This document shows, in pieces, positions 10,161 to 23,249 of a stretch of 64,000 nucleotides of DNA. The translations under genes and the position numbers were made by a program. Positions within the stretch are counted from its first letter, which is position 1. The number at the start of each line of letters is the position of its first letter. The DNA is from Luzula sylvatica (Eukaryota; Streptophyta; Magnoliopsida; Poales; Juncaceae), in NCBI GenBank assembly GCA_946800325.1, contig OX326959.1, forward strand, positions 28,843,115-28,907,114, given 5' to 3'. A model generated the notes under the pieces. It worked only from the letters and a program-made list of their open reading frames with translations. It ran no database searches and had not been told where the DNA came from.

Positions 10161-13100
10161 ATAGTGTTTGTGAAATTTGGTGAAAAGTTATGTAGTAAAA
10201 GATGCGATACAAATGATCTCAAAACACGTTATTTGAACTCCTCAAAACGTTAAAATCTTGTTTTGAATCGAAAAACAAACTTTCTTAGTGTATGTGAAAT
10301 TTGGTGAAAAGTTACGTTGTAAAAGATACGATACAAATGATCTCAAAACACGTTATTTGAACTCCACAAAGCATTAAAATCTTGTTTTCAATCGAAAAAT
10401 AAACTTACTTAGTGTATGTGAAATTTGGTGAAAAGTTATGTAGTAAAAGATACGATACAAATGAACTCAAAACACGTTGTTTGAACTCCACAAAGCGTTA
10501 AAATCTTGTTTTGAATCGAAAAACAAACTTTCTTAGTGTTTGTGAAATTTGGTGAAAAGTTATGTAGTAAAAGATACGATACAAATGATCTCAAAACACG
10601 TTATTTGAACTCCACAAAGCGTTAAAATCTTGTTTTCAATCGAAAAACAAACTTACTTAGTGTTTGTGAAATTTGGTGAAAAGTTATGTAGTAAAAGATA
10701 CGATACAAATGATCTCAAAACACGTTATTTGAACTCCTCAAAGCGTTAAAATCTTGTTTTGAATCAAAAAACAAACTTTCTTAGTGTATGTGAAATTTGG
10801 TAAAAAGTTACGTAGTAAAAGATACGATACAAATGATCTCAAAACACGTTATTTGAACTCCACAAAGCATTAAAATCTTGTTTTCAATCGAAAAACAAAC
10901 TTACTTAGTGTTTGTGAAATTTGGTGAAAAGTTATGTAGTAAAAGATACGATAAAAATGAACTCAAAACACGTTATTTGATCTCCACAAAGCGTTAAAAT
11001 CTTGTTTTGAATCGAAAAACAAACTATCTTAGTGTTTGTGAAATTTGGTGAAAAGTTATGTAGTAAAAGATACGATACAAATGATCTCAAAACACGTTAT
11101 TTGAACTCCACAAAGCGTTAAAATCTTGTTTTCAATCGAAAAACAAACTTACTTAGTGTTTGTTAAATTTGGTGAAAAGTTATGTAGTAAAAGATACGAT
11201 ACAAATGAACTCAAAACACGTTATTTGAACTCCACAAAGCGTTAAAATCTTGTTTTGAATCGAAAAACAAACTTTCTTAGTGTTTGTGAAATTTGGTGAA
11301 AAGTTATGTAGTAAAATATACGATACAAATGATCTCAAAACACGTTATTTGAACTCCTCAAAGCGTTAAAATCTTGTTTTGAATCGAAAAACAAACTTTC
11401 ATAGTGTTTGTGAAATTTGGTGAAAAGTTATGTAGTAAAAGATGCGATACAAATGATCTCAAAACACGTTATTTGAACTCCTCAAAGCGTTAAAATCTTG
11501 TTTTGAATCGAAAAACAAACTTTCTTAGTGTTTGTGAAATTTGGTGAAAAGTTATGTAGTAAAATATACGATACAAATGATCTCAAAACACGTTATTTGA
11601 ACTCCTCAGAGCGTTAAAATCTTGTTTTGAATCGAAAAACAAACTTTCATAGTGTTTGTGAAATTTGGTGAAATGTTATGTAGTAAAAGATGCGATACAA
11701 ATGATCTCAAAACACGTTATTTGAACTCCTCAAAGCGTTAAAATCTTGTTTTGAATCGAAAAACAAACTTTCTTAGTGTATGTGAAATTTGGTGAAAAGT
11801 TACGTAGTAAAAGATACGATACAAATGATCTCAAAACACGTTATTCGAACTCCACAAATCGTTAATATCTTGTTTTGAATCGAAAAAAAAACTTTCTTAG
11901 TGTTTGTGAAATTTGGTGAAAATTTATGTAGTAAAAGATACGATACAAATGATCTCAAAACGCGTTATTTGAACTCCTCAAAGCGTTAAAATCTTGTTTT
12001 GAATCGAAAAACAAACTTTCTTAGTGTATGTGAAATTTGGTGAAAAGTTACGTAGTAAAAGATACGATACAAATGATCTCAAAACACGTTATTTGAACTC
12101 CACAAAGCATTAAAATCTTGTTTTCAATCGAAAAACAAACTTACTTAGTGTTTGTGAAATTTGGTGAAAAGTTATGTAGTAAAAGATACGATACAAATGA
12201 ACTCAAAACACGTTATTTGAACTCCACAAAGTGTTAAAATCTTGTTTTGAATCGAAAAACAAACTTTCTTAGTGTTTCTGAAATTTGGTGAAAAGTTATG
12301 TAGTAAAATATACGATACAAATGATCTCAAAACACGTTATTGGAACTCCACAAAGCGTTAAAATCTTGTTTTCAATCGAAAAACAAACTTACTTAGTGTT
12401 TGTGAAATTTGGTGAAAAGTTATGTAGTAAAAGATACGATACAAATGAACTCAAAACACGTTATTTGAACTCCACAAAGTGTTAAAATCTTTTTTTGAAT
12501 CGAAAAACAAACTTTCTTAGTGTTTGTGAAATTTGGTGAAAAGTTATGTAGTAAAATATACGATACAAATGATCTCAAAACACGTTATTTGAACTCCTCA
12601 AAGTGTTAAAATCTTGTTTTGAATCGAAAAACAAACTTTCATAGTGTTTGTGAAATTTGGTGAAAAGTTATGTAGTAAAAGATGCGATACAAATGATCTC
12701 AAAACATGTTATTTGAACTCCTCAAAGCGTTAATATCTTGTTTTCAATCGAAAAACAAACTTTCTTAGTGTATGTGAAATTTGGTGAAAAGTTATGTAGT
12801 AAAAGATACGATACAAATGATCTCAAAACACGTTATTTGAACTCCACAAAGCGTTAAAATCTTGTTTTGAATCGAAAAACAAACTTTCTTAGTGTTTGTG
12901 AAATTTGTTGAAAAGTTATGTAGTAAAAGATACGATACAAATGATCTCAAAACACGTTATTCGAACACCACAAAGCGTTAAAATCTTGTTTTGAATCGAA
13001 AAACAAACTTTCTTAGTGTTTGTGAAATTTGGTGAAAATTTATGTAGTAAAAGATACGATACAAATGATCTCAAAACACGTTATTTGAACTCCTCAAAGC

Positions 13101-15189
13101 GTTAAAATCTTGTTTTGAATCAAAAAACAAACTTTCTTAGTGTATGTGAAATTTGGTGAAAAGTTACGTAGTAAAAGATACGATACAAATGATCTCAAAA
13201 CACGTTATTTGAACTCCACAAAGCGTTAAAATCTTGTTTTGAATCGAAAAACAAACTTTCTTAGTGTTTGTGAAATTTGGTGAAAAGTTATGTAGTAAAA
13301 GATACGATACAAATGATCTCAAAACACGTTATTGGAACTCCACAAAGCGTTAAAATCTTGTTTTCAATCGAAAAACAAACTTACTTAGTGTTTGTGAAAT
13401 TTGGTGAAAAGTTATGTAGTAAAAGATACGATACAAATGAACTCAAAACACGTTATTTGAACTCCACAAAGTGTTAAAATCTTGTTTTGAATCGAAAAAC
13501 AAACTTTCATTGTGTTTGTGAAATTTGGTGAAAAGTTATGTAGTAAAAGATGCGATACAAATGATCTCAAAACATGTTATTTGAACTCCTCAAAGCGTTA
13601 ATATCTTGTTTTCAATCGAAAAACAAGCTTTCTTAGTGTTTGTGAAATTTGGTGAAAAGTTATGTAGTAAAAGATACGATACAAATGAACTCAAAACACG
13701 TTATTTGAACTCCACAAAGTGTTAAAATCTTGTTTTGAATCGAAAAACAAACTTTCATAGTGTTTGTGAAATTTGGTGAAAAGTTATGTAGTAAAAGATG
13801 CGATACAAATGATCTCAAAACATGTTATTTGAACTCCTCAAAGCGTTAATATCTTGTTTTCAATCGAAAAACAAACTTTCTTAGTGTTTGTGAAATTTGG
13901 TGAAAAGTTATGTAGTAAAAGATACGATACAAATGAACTCAAAACACGTTATTTGAACTCCTCAAAGCGTTAAAATCTTGTTTTGAATCAAAAAACAAAC
14001 TTTCTTAGTGTTTGTGAAATTTGGTGAAAAGTTATGTAGTATAAGATGCGATACAAATGATCTCAAAACACGTTATTTGAACTCCACAAAGCGTTAAATC
14101 TTGTTTTGAATCGAAAAACAAACTTTCTTAGTGTTTGTGAAATTTGGTGAAAAGTTATGTAGTAAAATATACGATACAAATGATCTCAAAACACGTTATT
14201 GGAACTCCACAAAGCGTTAAAATCTTGTTTTCAATCGAAAAACAAACTTACTTAGTGTTTGTGAGATTTGGTGAAAAGTTATGTAGTAAAAGATACGATA
14301 CAAATGAACTCAAAACACGTTATTTGAACTCCACAAAGTGTTAAAATCTTGTTTTGAATCGAAAAACAAACTATCATAGTGTTTGTGAAATTTGGTGAAA
14401 AGTTATGTAGTAAAATATTCGATACAAATGATCTCAAAACACGTTATTTGAACTCCTCAAAGCGTTAAAATCTTGTTTTGAATCGAAAAACAAACTTTCA
14501 TATTGTTTGTGAAGTTTGGTGAAAAGTTATGTAGTAAAAGATGCGATACAAATGATCTCAAAACATGTTATTTGAACTCCTCAAAGCGTTAATATCTTGT
14601 TTTCAATCGAAAAACAAACTTTCTTAGTGTATGTGAAATTTGGTGAAAAGGTACGTAGTAAAAGATACGATACAAATGATCTCAAAACACGTTATTTGAA
14701 CTCCACAAAGCGTTAAAATCTTGTTTTGAATCGAAAAACAAACTTTCTTAGTGTTTGTGAAATTTGGTGAAAAGTTATGTAGTAAAAGATACGATACAAA
14801 TTATCTCAAAACACGTTATTCGAACTCCACAAAGCGTTAAAATCTTGTTTTGAATCGAAAAACAAACTTTCTTAGTGTTTGTGAAATTTGGTGAAAATTT
14901 ATGTAGTAAAAGATACGATACAAATGATCTCAAAACACGTTATTTGAACTCCTCAAAGCGTTAAAATCTTGTTTTGAATCAAAAAACAACCTTTCTTAGT
15001 GTATGTGAAATTTGGTGAAAAGTTACGTAGTAAAAGATACGATACAAATGATCTCAAAACACGTTATTTGAACTCCACAAAGCATTAAAATCTTGTTTTC
15101 AATCGAAAAACAAACTTACTTAGTGTTTTGTGAAATTTGGTGAAAAGTTATGTAGTAAAAGATACGATACAAATGAACTCAAAACACAT

Positions 15190-16300
15190 TATTTGAACTC
15201 CACAAAGCGTTAAAATCTTGTTTTGATTCGAAAAACAAACTTTCTTAGTGTTTGTGAAATTTGGTGAAAAGTTATGTAGTAAAATATATGATACAAATGA
15301 TCTCAAAACACGTTATTTGAACTCCTCAGAGCGTTAAAATCTTGTTTTGAATCGAAAAACAAACTTACTTAGTGTTTGTGAAATTTGGTGAAAAGTTATG
15401 TAGTAAAAGATGCGATACAAATGATCTCAAAACATGTTATTTGAACTCCTCAAAGCGTTAAAATCTTGTTTTGAATCGAAAAACAAACTTTCTTAGTGTT
15501 TGTGAAATTTGGTGAAAAGTTATGTAGTAAAATATACGATACAAATGATCTCAAAACACGTTATTCGAACTCCACAAATCGTTAATATCTTGTTTTGAAT
15601 CGAAAAACAAACTTTCTTAGTGTTTGTGAAATTTGGTGAAAAGTTATGTAGTAAAAGATACGATACAAATGAACTCAAAACACGTTATTTGAACTCCACA
15701 AAGTGTTAAAATCTTGTTTTGAATCGAAAAACAAACTTTCTTAGTGTTTCTGAAGTTTGGTGAAAAGTTATGTAGTAAAATATACGATACAAATGATCTC
15801 AAAACATGTTATTTGAACTCCTGAAAGCGTTAATATCTTGTTTTCAATCGAAAAACAAACTTTCTTAGTGTATGTGAAATTTGGTGAAAAGGTATGTAGT
15901 AAAAGATACGATACAAATGATCTCAAAACACGTTATTTGAACTCCACAAAGCGTTAAAATCTTGTTTTTAATCGAAAAACAAACTTTCTTAGTGTTTGTG
16001 AAATTTGGTGAAAAGTTATGTAGTAAAAGATACGATACAAATTATCTCAAAACACGTTATTCGAACTCCACAAAGCGTTAAAATCTTGTTTTGAATCGAA
16101 AAACAAACTTTCTTAGTGTTTGTGAAATTTGGTGAAAAGTTATGTAGTAAAAGATACGATACAAATGATCTCAAAACACGTTATTTGAACTCCACAAAGC
16201 GTTAAAATCTTTTTTTGAATCGAAAAACAACCTTTCTTAGTGTATGTGAAATTTGGTGAAAAGTTACGTAGTAAAAGATACGATACAAATGATCTCAAAA
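15190..16300 (+). repeat. Nine-monomer block, copy 1 (25-monomer offset)
   Basis: Recurs at about 18,291-19,401 with an offset of 3,101 bp (25 monomers plus the extra base near 16,725). Shared rare alleles include TATATGATA, TTCGAACTCCACAAATCG, GTTTCTGAAGTTTGG, GAAAAGGTATG, TTTTTAATC and AATCTTTTTTTG. A difference is CCTGAAAGCG here versus CCTCAAAGCG in the other copy. Confidence 0.8.
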
Positions 16301-16449
16301 CACGTTATTTGAACTCCACAAAGCATTAAAATCTTGTTTTCAATCGAAAAACAACCTTTCTTAGTGTATGTGAAATTTGGTGAAAAGTTACGTAGTAAAA
16401 GATACGATACAAATGATCTCAAAACACGTTATTTGAACTCCACAAAGCA

Positions 16450-18110
16450 TTAAAATCTTGTTTTCAATCGAAAAACAAACTTACTTAGTGTTTGTGAAAT
16501 TTGGTGAAAAGTTATGTAGTAAAAGATACGATACAAATGAACTCAAAACACGTTATTTGAACTCCACAAAGCGTTAAAATCTTGTTTTGAATCGAAAAAC
16601 AAACTTTCTTAGTGTTTGTGAAATTTGGTGAAAAGTTATGTAGTAAAAGATACGATACAAATGATCTCAAAACACGTTATTTGAACTCCACAAAGCGTTA
16701 AAATCTTGTTTTCAATCGAAAAAACAAACTTACTTAGTGTTTGTGAAATTTGGTGAAAAGTTATGTAGTAAAAGATACGATACAAATGAACTCAAAACAC
16801 GTTATTTGAACTCCACAAAGCGTTAAAATCTTGTTTTGATTCGAAAAACAAACTTTCTTAGTGTTTGTGAAATTTGGTGAAAAGTTATGTAGTAAAATAT
16901 ATGATACAAATGATCTCAAAACACGTTATTTGAACTCCTCAGAGCGTTAAAATCTTGTTTTGAATCGAAAAACAAACTTACTTAGTGTTTGTGAAATTTG
17001 GTGAAAAGTTATGTAGTAAAAGATGCGATACAAATGATCTCAAAACATGTTATTTGAACTCCTCAAAGCGTTAAAATCTTGTTTTGAATCGAAAAACAAA
17101 CTTTCTTAGTGTTTGTGAAATTTGGTGAAAAGTTATGTAGTAAAATATACGATACAAATGATCTCAAAACACGTTATTCGAACTCCACAAATCGTTAATA
17201 TCTTGTTTTGAATCGAAAAACAAACTTTCTTAGTGTTTGTGAAATTTGGTGAAAAGTTATGTAGTAAAAGATACGATACAAATGAACTCAAAACACGTTA
17301 TTTGAACTCCACAAAGTGTTAAAATCTTGTTTTGAATCGAAAAACAAACTTTCTTAGTGTTTCTGAAATTTGGTGAAAAGTTATGTAGTAAAATATACGA
17401 TACAAATGATCTCAAAACACGTTATTGGAACTCCACAAAGCGTTAAAATCTTGTTTTCAATCGAAAAACAAACTTACTTAGTGTTTGTGAAATTTGGTGA
17501 AAAGTTATGTAGTAAAAGATACGATACAAATGAACTCAAAACACGTTATTTGAACTCCACAAAGTGTTAAAATCTTGTTTTGAATCGAAAAACAAACTTT
17601 CTTAGTGTTTCTGAAATTTGGTGAAAAGTTATGTAGTAAAATATACGATACAAATGATCTCAAAACACGTTATTGGAACTCCACAAAGTGTTAAAATCTT
17701 GTTTTCAATCGAAAAACAAACTTACTTAGTGTTTGTGAAATTTGGTGAAAAGTTATGTAGTAAAAGATGCGATACAAATGAACTCAAAACACGTTATTTG
17801 AACTCCACAAAGTGTTAAAATCTTTTTTTGAATCGAAAAACAAACTTTCTTAGTGTTTGTGAAATTTGGTGAAAAGTTATGTAGTAAAAGATACGATACA
17901 AATGATCTCAAAACACGTTATTTGAACTCCTCAAAGTGTTAAAATCTTGTTTTGAATCGAAAAACAAACTTACTTAGTGTTTGTGAAATTTGGTGAAAAG
18001 TTATGTAGTAAAAGATACGATACAAATGAACTCAAAACACGTTATTTGAACTCCACAAAGTGTTAAAATCTTGTTTTGAATCGAAAAACAAACTTTCTTA
18101 ATGTTTGTGA
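16450..18110 (+). repeat. Block copy 1 (26-monomer offset)
   Basis: Recurs about 3,224 bp downstream. It includes a tandem two-monomer repeat: the TTGGAAC variant with GTTTCTGAAATTTGG occurs twice, 248 bp apart, near 17,370 and 17,618, and the second copy has GTGTT and GATGCG. The extra A near 16,725 is private to this copy. Confidence 0.8.
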
Positions 18111-18290
18111 AATTTGGTGAAAAGTTATGTAGTAAAAGATACGATACAAATGATCTCAAAACACGTTATTTGAACTCCACAAAGCGTTAAAATCTTTTTT
18201 TGAATCGAAAAACAACCTTACTTAGTGTTTGTGAAATTTGGTGAAAAGTTATGTAGTAAAAGATACGATACAAATGAACTCAAAACACGT

Positions 18291-19401
18291 TATTTGAACT
18301 CCACAAAGCGTTAAAATCTTGTTTTGATTCGAAAAACAAACTTTCTTAGTGTTTGTGAAATTTGGTGAAAAGTTATGTAGTAAAATATATGATAGAAATG
18401 ATCTCAAAACACGTTATTTGAACTCCTCAGAGCGTTAAAATCTTGTTTTGAATCGAAAAACAAACTTACTTAGTGTTTGTGAAATTTGGTGAAAAGTTAT
18501 GTAGTAAAAGATGCGATACAAATGATCTCAAAACATGTTATTTGAACTCCTCAAAGCGTTAAAATCTTGTTTTGAATCGAAAAACAAACTTTCTTAGTGT
18601 TTGTGAAATTTGGTGAAAAGTTATGTAGTAAAATATACGATACAAATGATCTCAAAACACGTTATTCGAACTCCACAAATCGTTAATATCTTGTTTTGAA
18701 TCGAAAAACAAACTTTCTTAGTGTTTGTGAAATTTGGTGAAAAGTTATGTAGTAAAAGATACGATACAAATGAACTCAAAACACGTTATTTGAACTCCAC
18801 AAAGTGTTAAAATCTTGTTTTGAATCGAAAAACAAACTTTCTTAGTGTTTCTGAAGTTTGGTGAAAAGTTATGTAGTAAAATATACGATACAAATGATCT
18901 CAAAACATGTTATTTGAACTCCTCAAAGCGTTAATATCTTGTTTTCAATCGAAAAACAAACTTTCTTAGTGTATGTGAAATTTGGTGAAAAGGTATGTAG
19001 TAAAAGATACGATACAAATGATCTCAAAACACGTTATTTGAACTCCACAAAGCGTTAAAATCTTGTTTTTAATCGAAAAACAAACTTTCTTAGTGTTTGT
19101 GAAATTTGGTGAAAAGTTATGTAGTAAAAGATACGATACAAATTATCTCAAAACACGTTATTCGAACTCCACAAAGCGTTAAAATCTTGTTTTGAATCGA
19201 AAAACAAACTTTCTTAGTGTTTGTGAAATTTGGTGAAAAGTTATGTAGTAAAAGATACGATACAAATGATCTCAAAACACGTTATTTGAACTCCACAAAG
19301 CGTTAAAATCTTTTTTTGAATCGAAAAACAACCTTTCTTAGTGTATGTGAAATTTGGTGAAAAGTTACGTAGTAAAAGATACGATACAAATGATCTCAAA
19401 A
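18291..19401 (+). repeat. Nine-monomer block, copy 2 (25-monomer offset)
   Basis: Homologous to 15,190-16,300. It carries the private change TATATGATAGAAATG near 18,390. The match breaks near 19,408, where this copy has TTCGAACTCCACAAAGCATT. Confidence 0.8.
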
Positions 19402-19674
19402 CACGTTATTCGAACTCCACAAAGCATTAAAATCTTGTTTTCAATCGAAAAACAAACTTACTTAGTGTTTGTGAAATTTGGTGAAAAGTTATGTAGTAAA
19501 AGATACGATACAAATGAACTCAAAACACGTTATTTGAACTCCACAAAGCGTTAAAATCTTGTTTTGAATCGAAAAACAAACTTTCTTAGTGTTTGTGAAA
19601 TTTGGTGAAAAGTTATGTAGTAAAAGATACGATACAAATGATCTCAAAACACGTTATTTGAACTCCACAAAGCG

Positions 19675-21334
19675 TTAAAATCTTGTTTTCAATCGAAAAA
19701 CAAACTTACTTAGTGTTTGTGAAATTTGGTGAAAAGTTATGTAGTAAAAGATACGATACAAATGAACTCAAAACACGTTATTTGAACTCCACAAAGCGTT
19801 AAAATCTTGTTTTGAATCGAAAAACAAACTTTCTTAGTGTTTGTGAAATTTGGTGAAAAGTTATGTAGTAAAAGATACGATACAAATGATCTCAAAACAC
19901 GTTATTTGAACTCCACAAAGCGTTAAAATCTTGTTTTCAATCGAAAAACAAACTTACTTAGTGTTTGTGAAATTTGGTGAAAAGTTATGTAGTAAAAGAT
20001 ACGATACAAATGAACTCAAAACACGTTATTTGAACTCCACAAAGCGTTAAAATCTTGTTTTGATTCGAAAAACAAACTTTCTTAGTGTTTGTGAAATTTG
20101 GTGAAAAGTTATGTAGTAAAATATATGATACAAATGATCTCAAAACACGTTATTTGAACTCCTCAGAGCGTTAAAATCTTGTTTTGAATCGAAAAACAAA
20201 CTTACTTAGTGTTTGTGAAATTTGGTGAAAAGTTATGTAGTAAAAGATGCGATACAAATGATCTCAAAACATGTTATTTGAACTCCTCAAAGCGTTAAAA
20301 TCTTGTTTTGAATCGAAAAACAAACTTTCTTAGTGTTTGTGAAATTTGGTGAAAAGTTATGTAGTAAAATATACGATACAAATGATCTCAAAACACGTTA
20401 TTCGAACTCCACAAATCGTTAATATCTTGTTTTGAATCGAAAAACAAACTTTCTTAGTGTTTGTGAAATTTGGTGAAAAGTTATGTAGTAAAAGATACGA
20501 TACAAATGAACTCAAAACACGTTATTTGAACTCCACAAAGTGTTAAAATCTTGTTTTGAATCGAAAAACAAACTTTCTTAGTGTTTCTGAAATTTGGTGA
20601 AAAGTTATGTAGTAAAATATACGATACAAATGATCTCAAAACACGTTATTGGAACTCCACAAAGCGTTAAAATCTTGTTTTCAATCGAAAAACAAACTTA
20701 CTTAGTGTTTGTGAAATTTGGTGAAAAGTTATGTAGTAAAAGATACGATACAAATGAACTCAAAACACGTTATTTGAACTCCACAAAGTGTTAAAATCTT
20801 GTTTTGAATCGAAAAACAAACTTTCTTAGTGTTTCTGAAATTTGGTGAAAAGTTATGTAGTAAAATATACGATACAAATGATCTCAAAACACGTTATTGG
20901 AACTCCACAAAGTGTTAAAATCTTGTTTTCAATCGAAAAACAAACTTACTTAGTGTTTGTGAAATTTGGTGAAAAGTTATGTAGTAAAAGATGCGATACA
21001 AATGAACTCAAAACACGTTATTTGAACTCCACAAAGTGTTAAAATCTTTTTTTGAATCGAAAAACAAACTTTCTTAGTGTTTGTGAAATTTGGTGAAAAG
21101 TTATGTAGTAAAAGATACGATACAAATGATCTCAAAACACGTTATTTGAACTCCTCAAAGTGTTAAAATCTTGTTTTGAATCGAAAAACAAACTTACTTA
21201 GTGTTTGTGAAATTTGGTGAAAAGTTATGTAGTAAAAGATACGATACAAATGAACTCAAAACACGTTATTTGAACTCCACAAAGTGTTAAAATCTTGTTT
21301 TGAATCGAAAAACAAACTTTCTTAGTGTTTGTGA
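19675..21334 (+). repeat. Block copy 2 (26-monomer offset)
   Basis: Homologous to 16,450-18,110, including the tandem dimer at about 20,594 and 20,842 (248 bp apart) and the AATCTTTTTTTG allele near 21,050. The first copy has TTAATGTTTG near 18,108, where this copy keeps TTAGTGTTTG. Confidence 0.8.
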
Positions 21335-23249
21335 AATTTGGTGAAAAGTTATGTAGTAAAAGATACGATACAAATGATCTCAAAACACGTTATTTGAACT
21401 CCTCAAAGCGTTAAAATCTTGTTTTGAATCGAAAAACAAACTTTCATATTGTTTGTGAAGTTTGGTGAAAAGGTATGTAGTAAAAGATGCGATACAAATG
21501 ATCTCAAAACATGTTATTTGAACTCCTCAAAGCGTTAATATCTTGTTTTCAATCGAAAAACAAACTTTCTTAGTGTATGTGAAATTTGGTGAAAAGTTAT
21601 GTAGTAAAAGATACGATACAAATGATCTCAAAACACGTTATTTGAACTCCACAAAGCGTTAAAATCTTGTTTTGAATCGAAAAACAAACTTTCTTAGTGT
21701 TTGTGAAATTTGGTGAAAAGTTATGTAGTAAAAGATACGATACAAATGATCTCAAAACACGTTATTCGAACTCCACAAAGCGTTAAAATCTTGTTTTGAA
21801 TCGAAAAACAAACTTACTTAGTGTTTGTGAAATTTGGTGAAAATTTATGTAGTAAAAGATACGATACAAATGATCTCAAAACACGTTATTTGAACTCCTC
21901 AAAGCGTTAAAATCTTGTTTTGAATCAAAAAACAAACTTTCTTAGTGTATGTGAAATTTGGTGAAAAGTTACGTAGTAAAAGATACGATACAAATGATCT
22001 CAAAACACGTTATTTGAACTCCACAAAGCATTAAAATCTTGTTTTCAATCGAAAAACAAACTTACTTAGTGTTTGTGAAATTTGGTGAAAAGTTATGTAG
22101 TAAAAGATACGATACAAATGAACTCAAAACACGTTATTTGAACTCCACAAAGCGTTAAAATCTTGTTTTGAATCGAAAAACAAACTTTCTTTGTGTTTGT
22201 GAAATTTGGTGAAAAGTTATGTAGTAAAAGATACGATACAAATGATCTCAAAACACGTTATTTGAACTCCACAAAGCGTTAAAATCTTGTTTTCAATCGA
22301 AAAACAAACTTACTTAGTGTTTGTGAAATTTGGTGAAAAGTTATGTAGTAAAAGATACGATACAAATGAACTCAAAACACGTTATTTGAACTCCACAAAG
22401 CGTTAAAATCTTGTTTTGATTCGAAAAACAAACTTTCTTAGTGTTTGTGAAATTTGGTGAAAAGTTATGTAGTAAAATATATGATACAAATGATCTCAAA
22501 ACACGTTATTTGAACTCCTCAGAGCGTTAAAATCTTGTTTTGAATCGAAAAACAAACTTTCTTAGTGTTTGTGAAATTTGGTGAAAAGTTATGTAGTAAA
22601 AGATACGATACAAATGATCTCAAAACACGTTATTGGAACTCCACAAAGCGTTAAAATCTTGTTTTCAATCGAAAAACAAACTTACTTAGTGTTTGTGAGA
22701 TTTGGTGAAAAGTTATGTAGTAAAAGATACGATACAAATGAACTCAAAACACGTTATTTGAACTCCACAAAGTGTTAAAATCTTGTTTTGAATCGAAAAA
22801 CAAACTTTCTTAGTGTTTGTGAAATTTGGTGAAAAGTTATGTAGTAAAATATACGATACAAATGATCTCAAAACACGTTATTTGAACTCCTCAAAGCGTT
22901 AAAATCTTGTTTTGAATCGAAAAACAAACTTTCATATTGTTTGTGAAGTTTGGTGAAAAGTTATGTAGTAAAAGATGCGATACAAATGATCTCAAAACAT
23001 GTTATTTGAACTCCTCAAAGCGTTAATATCTTGTTTTCAATCGAAAAACAAACTTTCTTAGTGTATGTGAAATTTGGTGAAAAGTTATGTAGTAAAAGAT
23101 ACGATACAAATGATCTCAAAACACGTTATTTGAACTCCACAAAGCGTTAAAATCTTGTTTTGAATCGAAAAACAAACTTTCTTAGTGTTTGTGAAATTTG
23201 GTGAAAAGTTATGTTGTAAAAGATACGATACAAATGATCTCAAAACACG

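Larger units (their letters stand above)
9082..23249 (+). repeat. Domain II: shuffled satellite without the GATAAG landmark
   Basis: The landmark GATAAGATAAAAATG, present once per unit in the other domains, is absent between 8,838 and 25,703, a gap of 136 monomers plus one base. The first 1.7 kb still follows the domain I series. After that, subtypes such as AATATC, TTCGAACTCCACAAATCG, TTGGAAC, GTTTCTGAAATTTGG and TTTCATATTG are mixed in shorter, partly repeated strings. Offsets of 25 and 26 monomers recur. Three single-base indels occur: minus one near 14,097 (GCGTTAAATC), plus one near 15,127 (TAGTGTTTTGTG) and plus one near 16,725 (an extra A in TCGAAAAAACAAAC). No gene or unique sequence is seen. 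Confidence 0.8.
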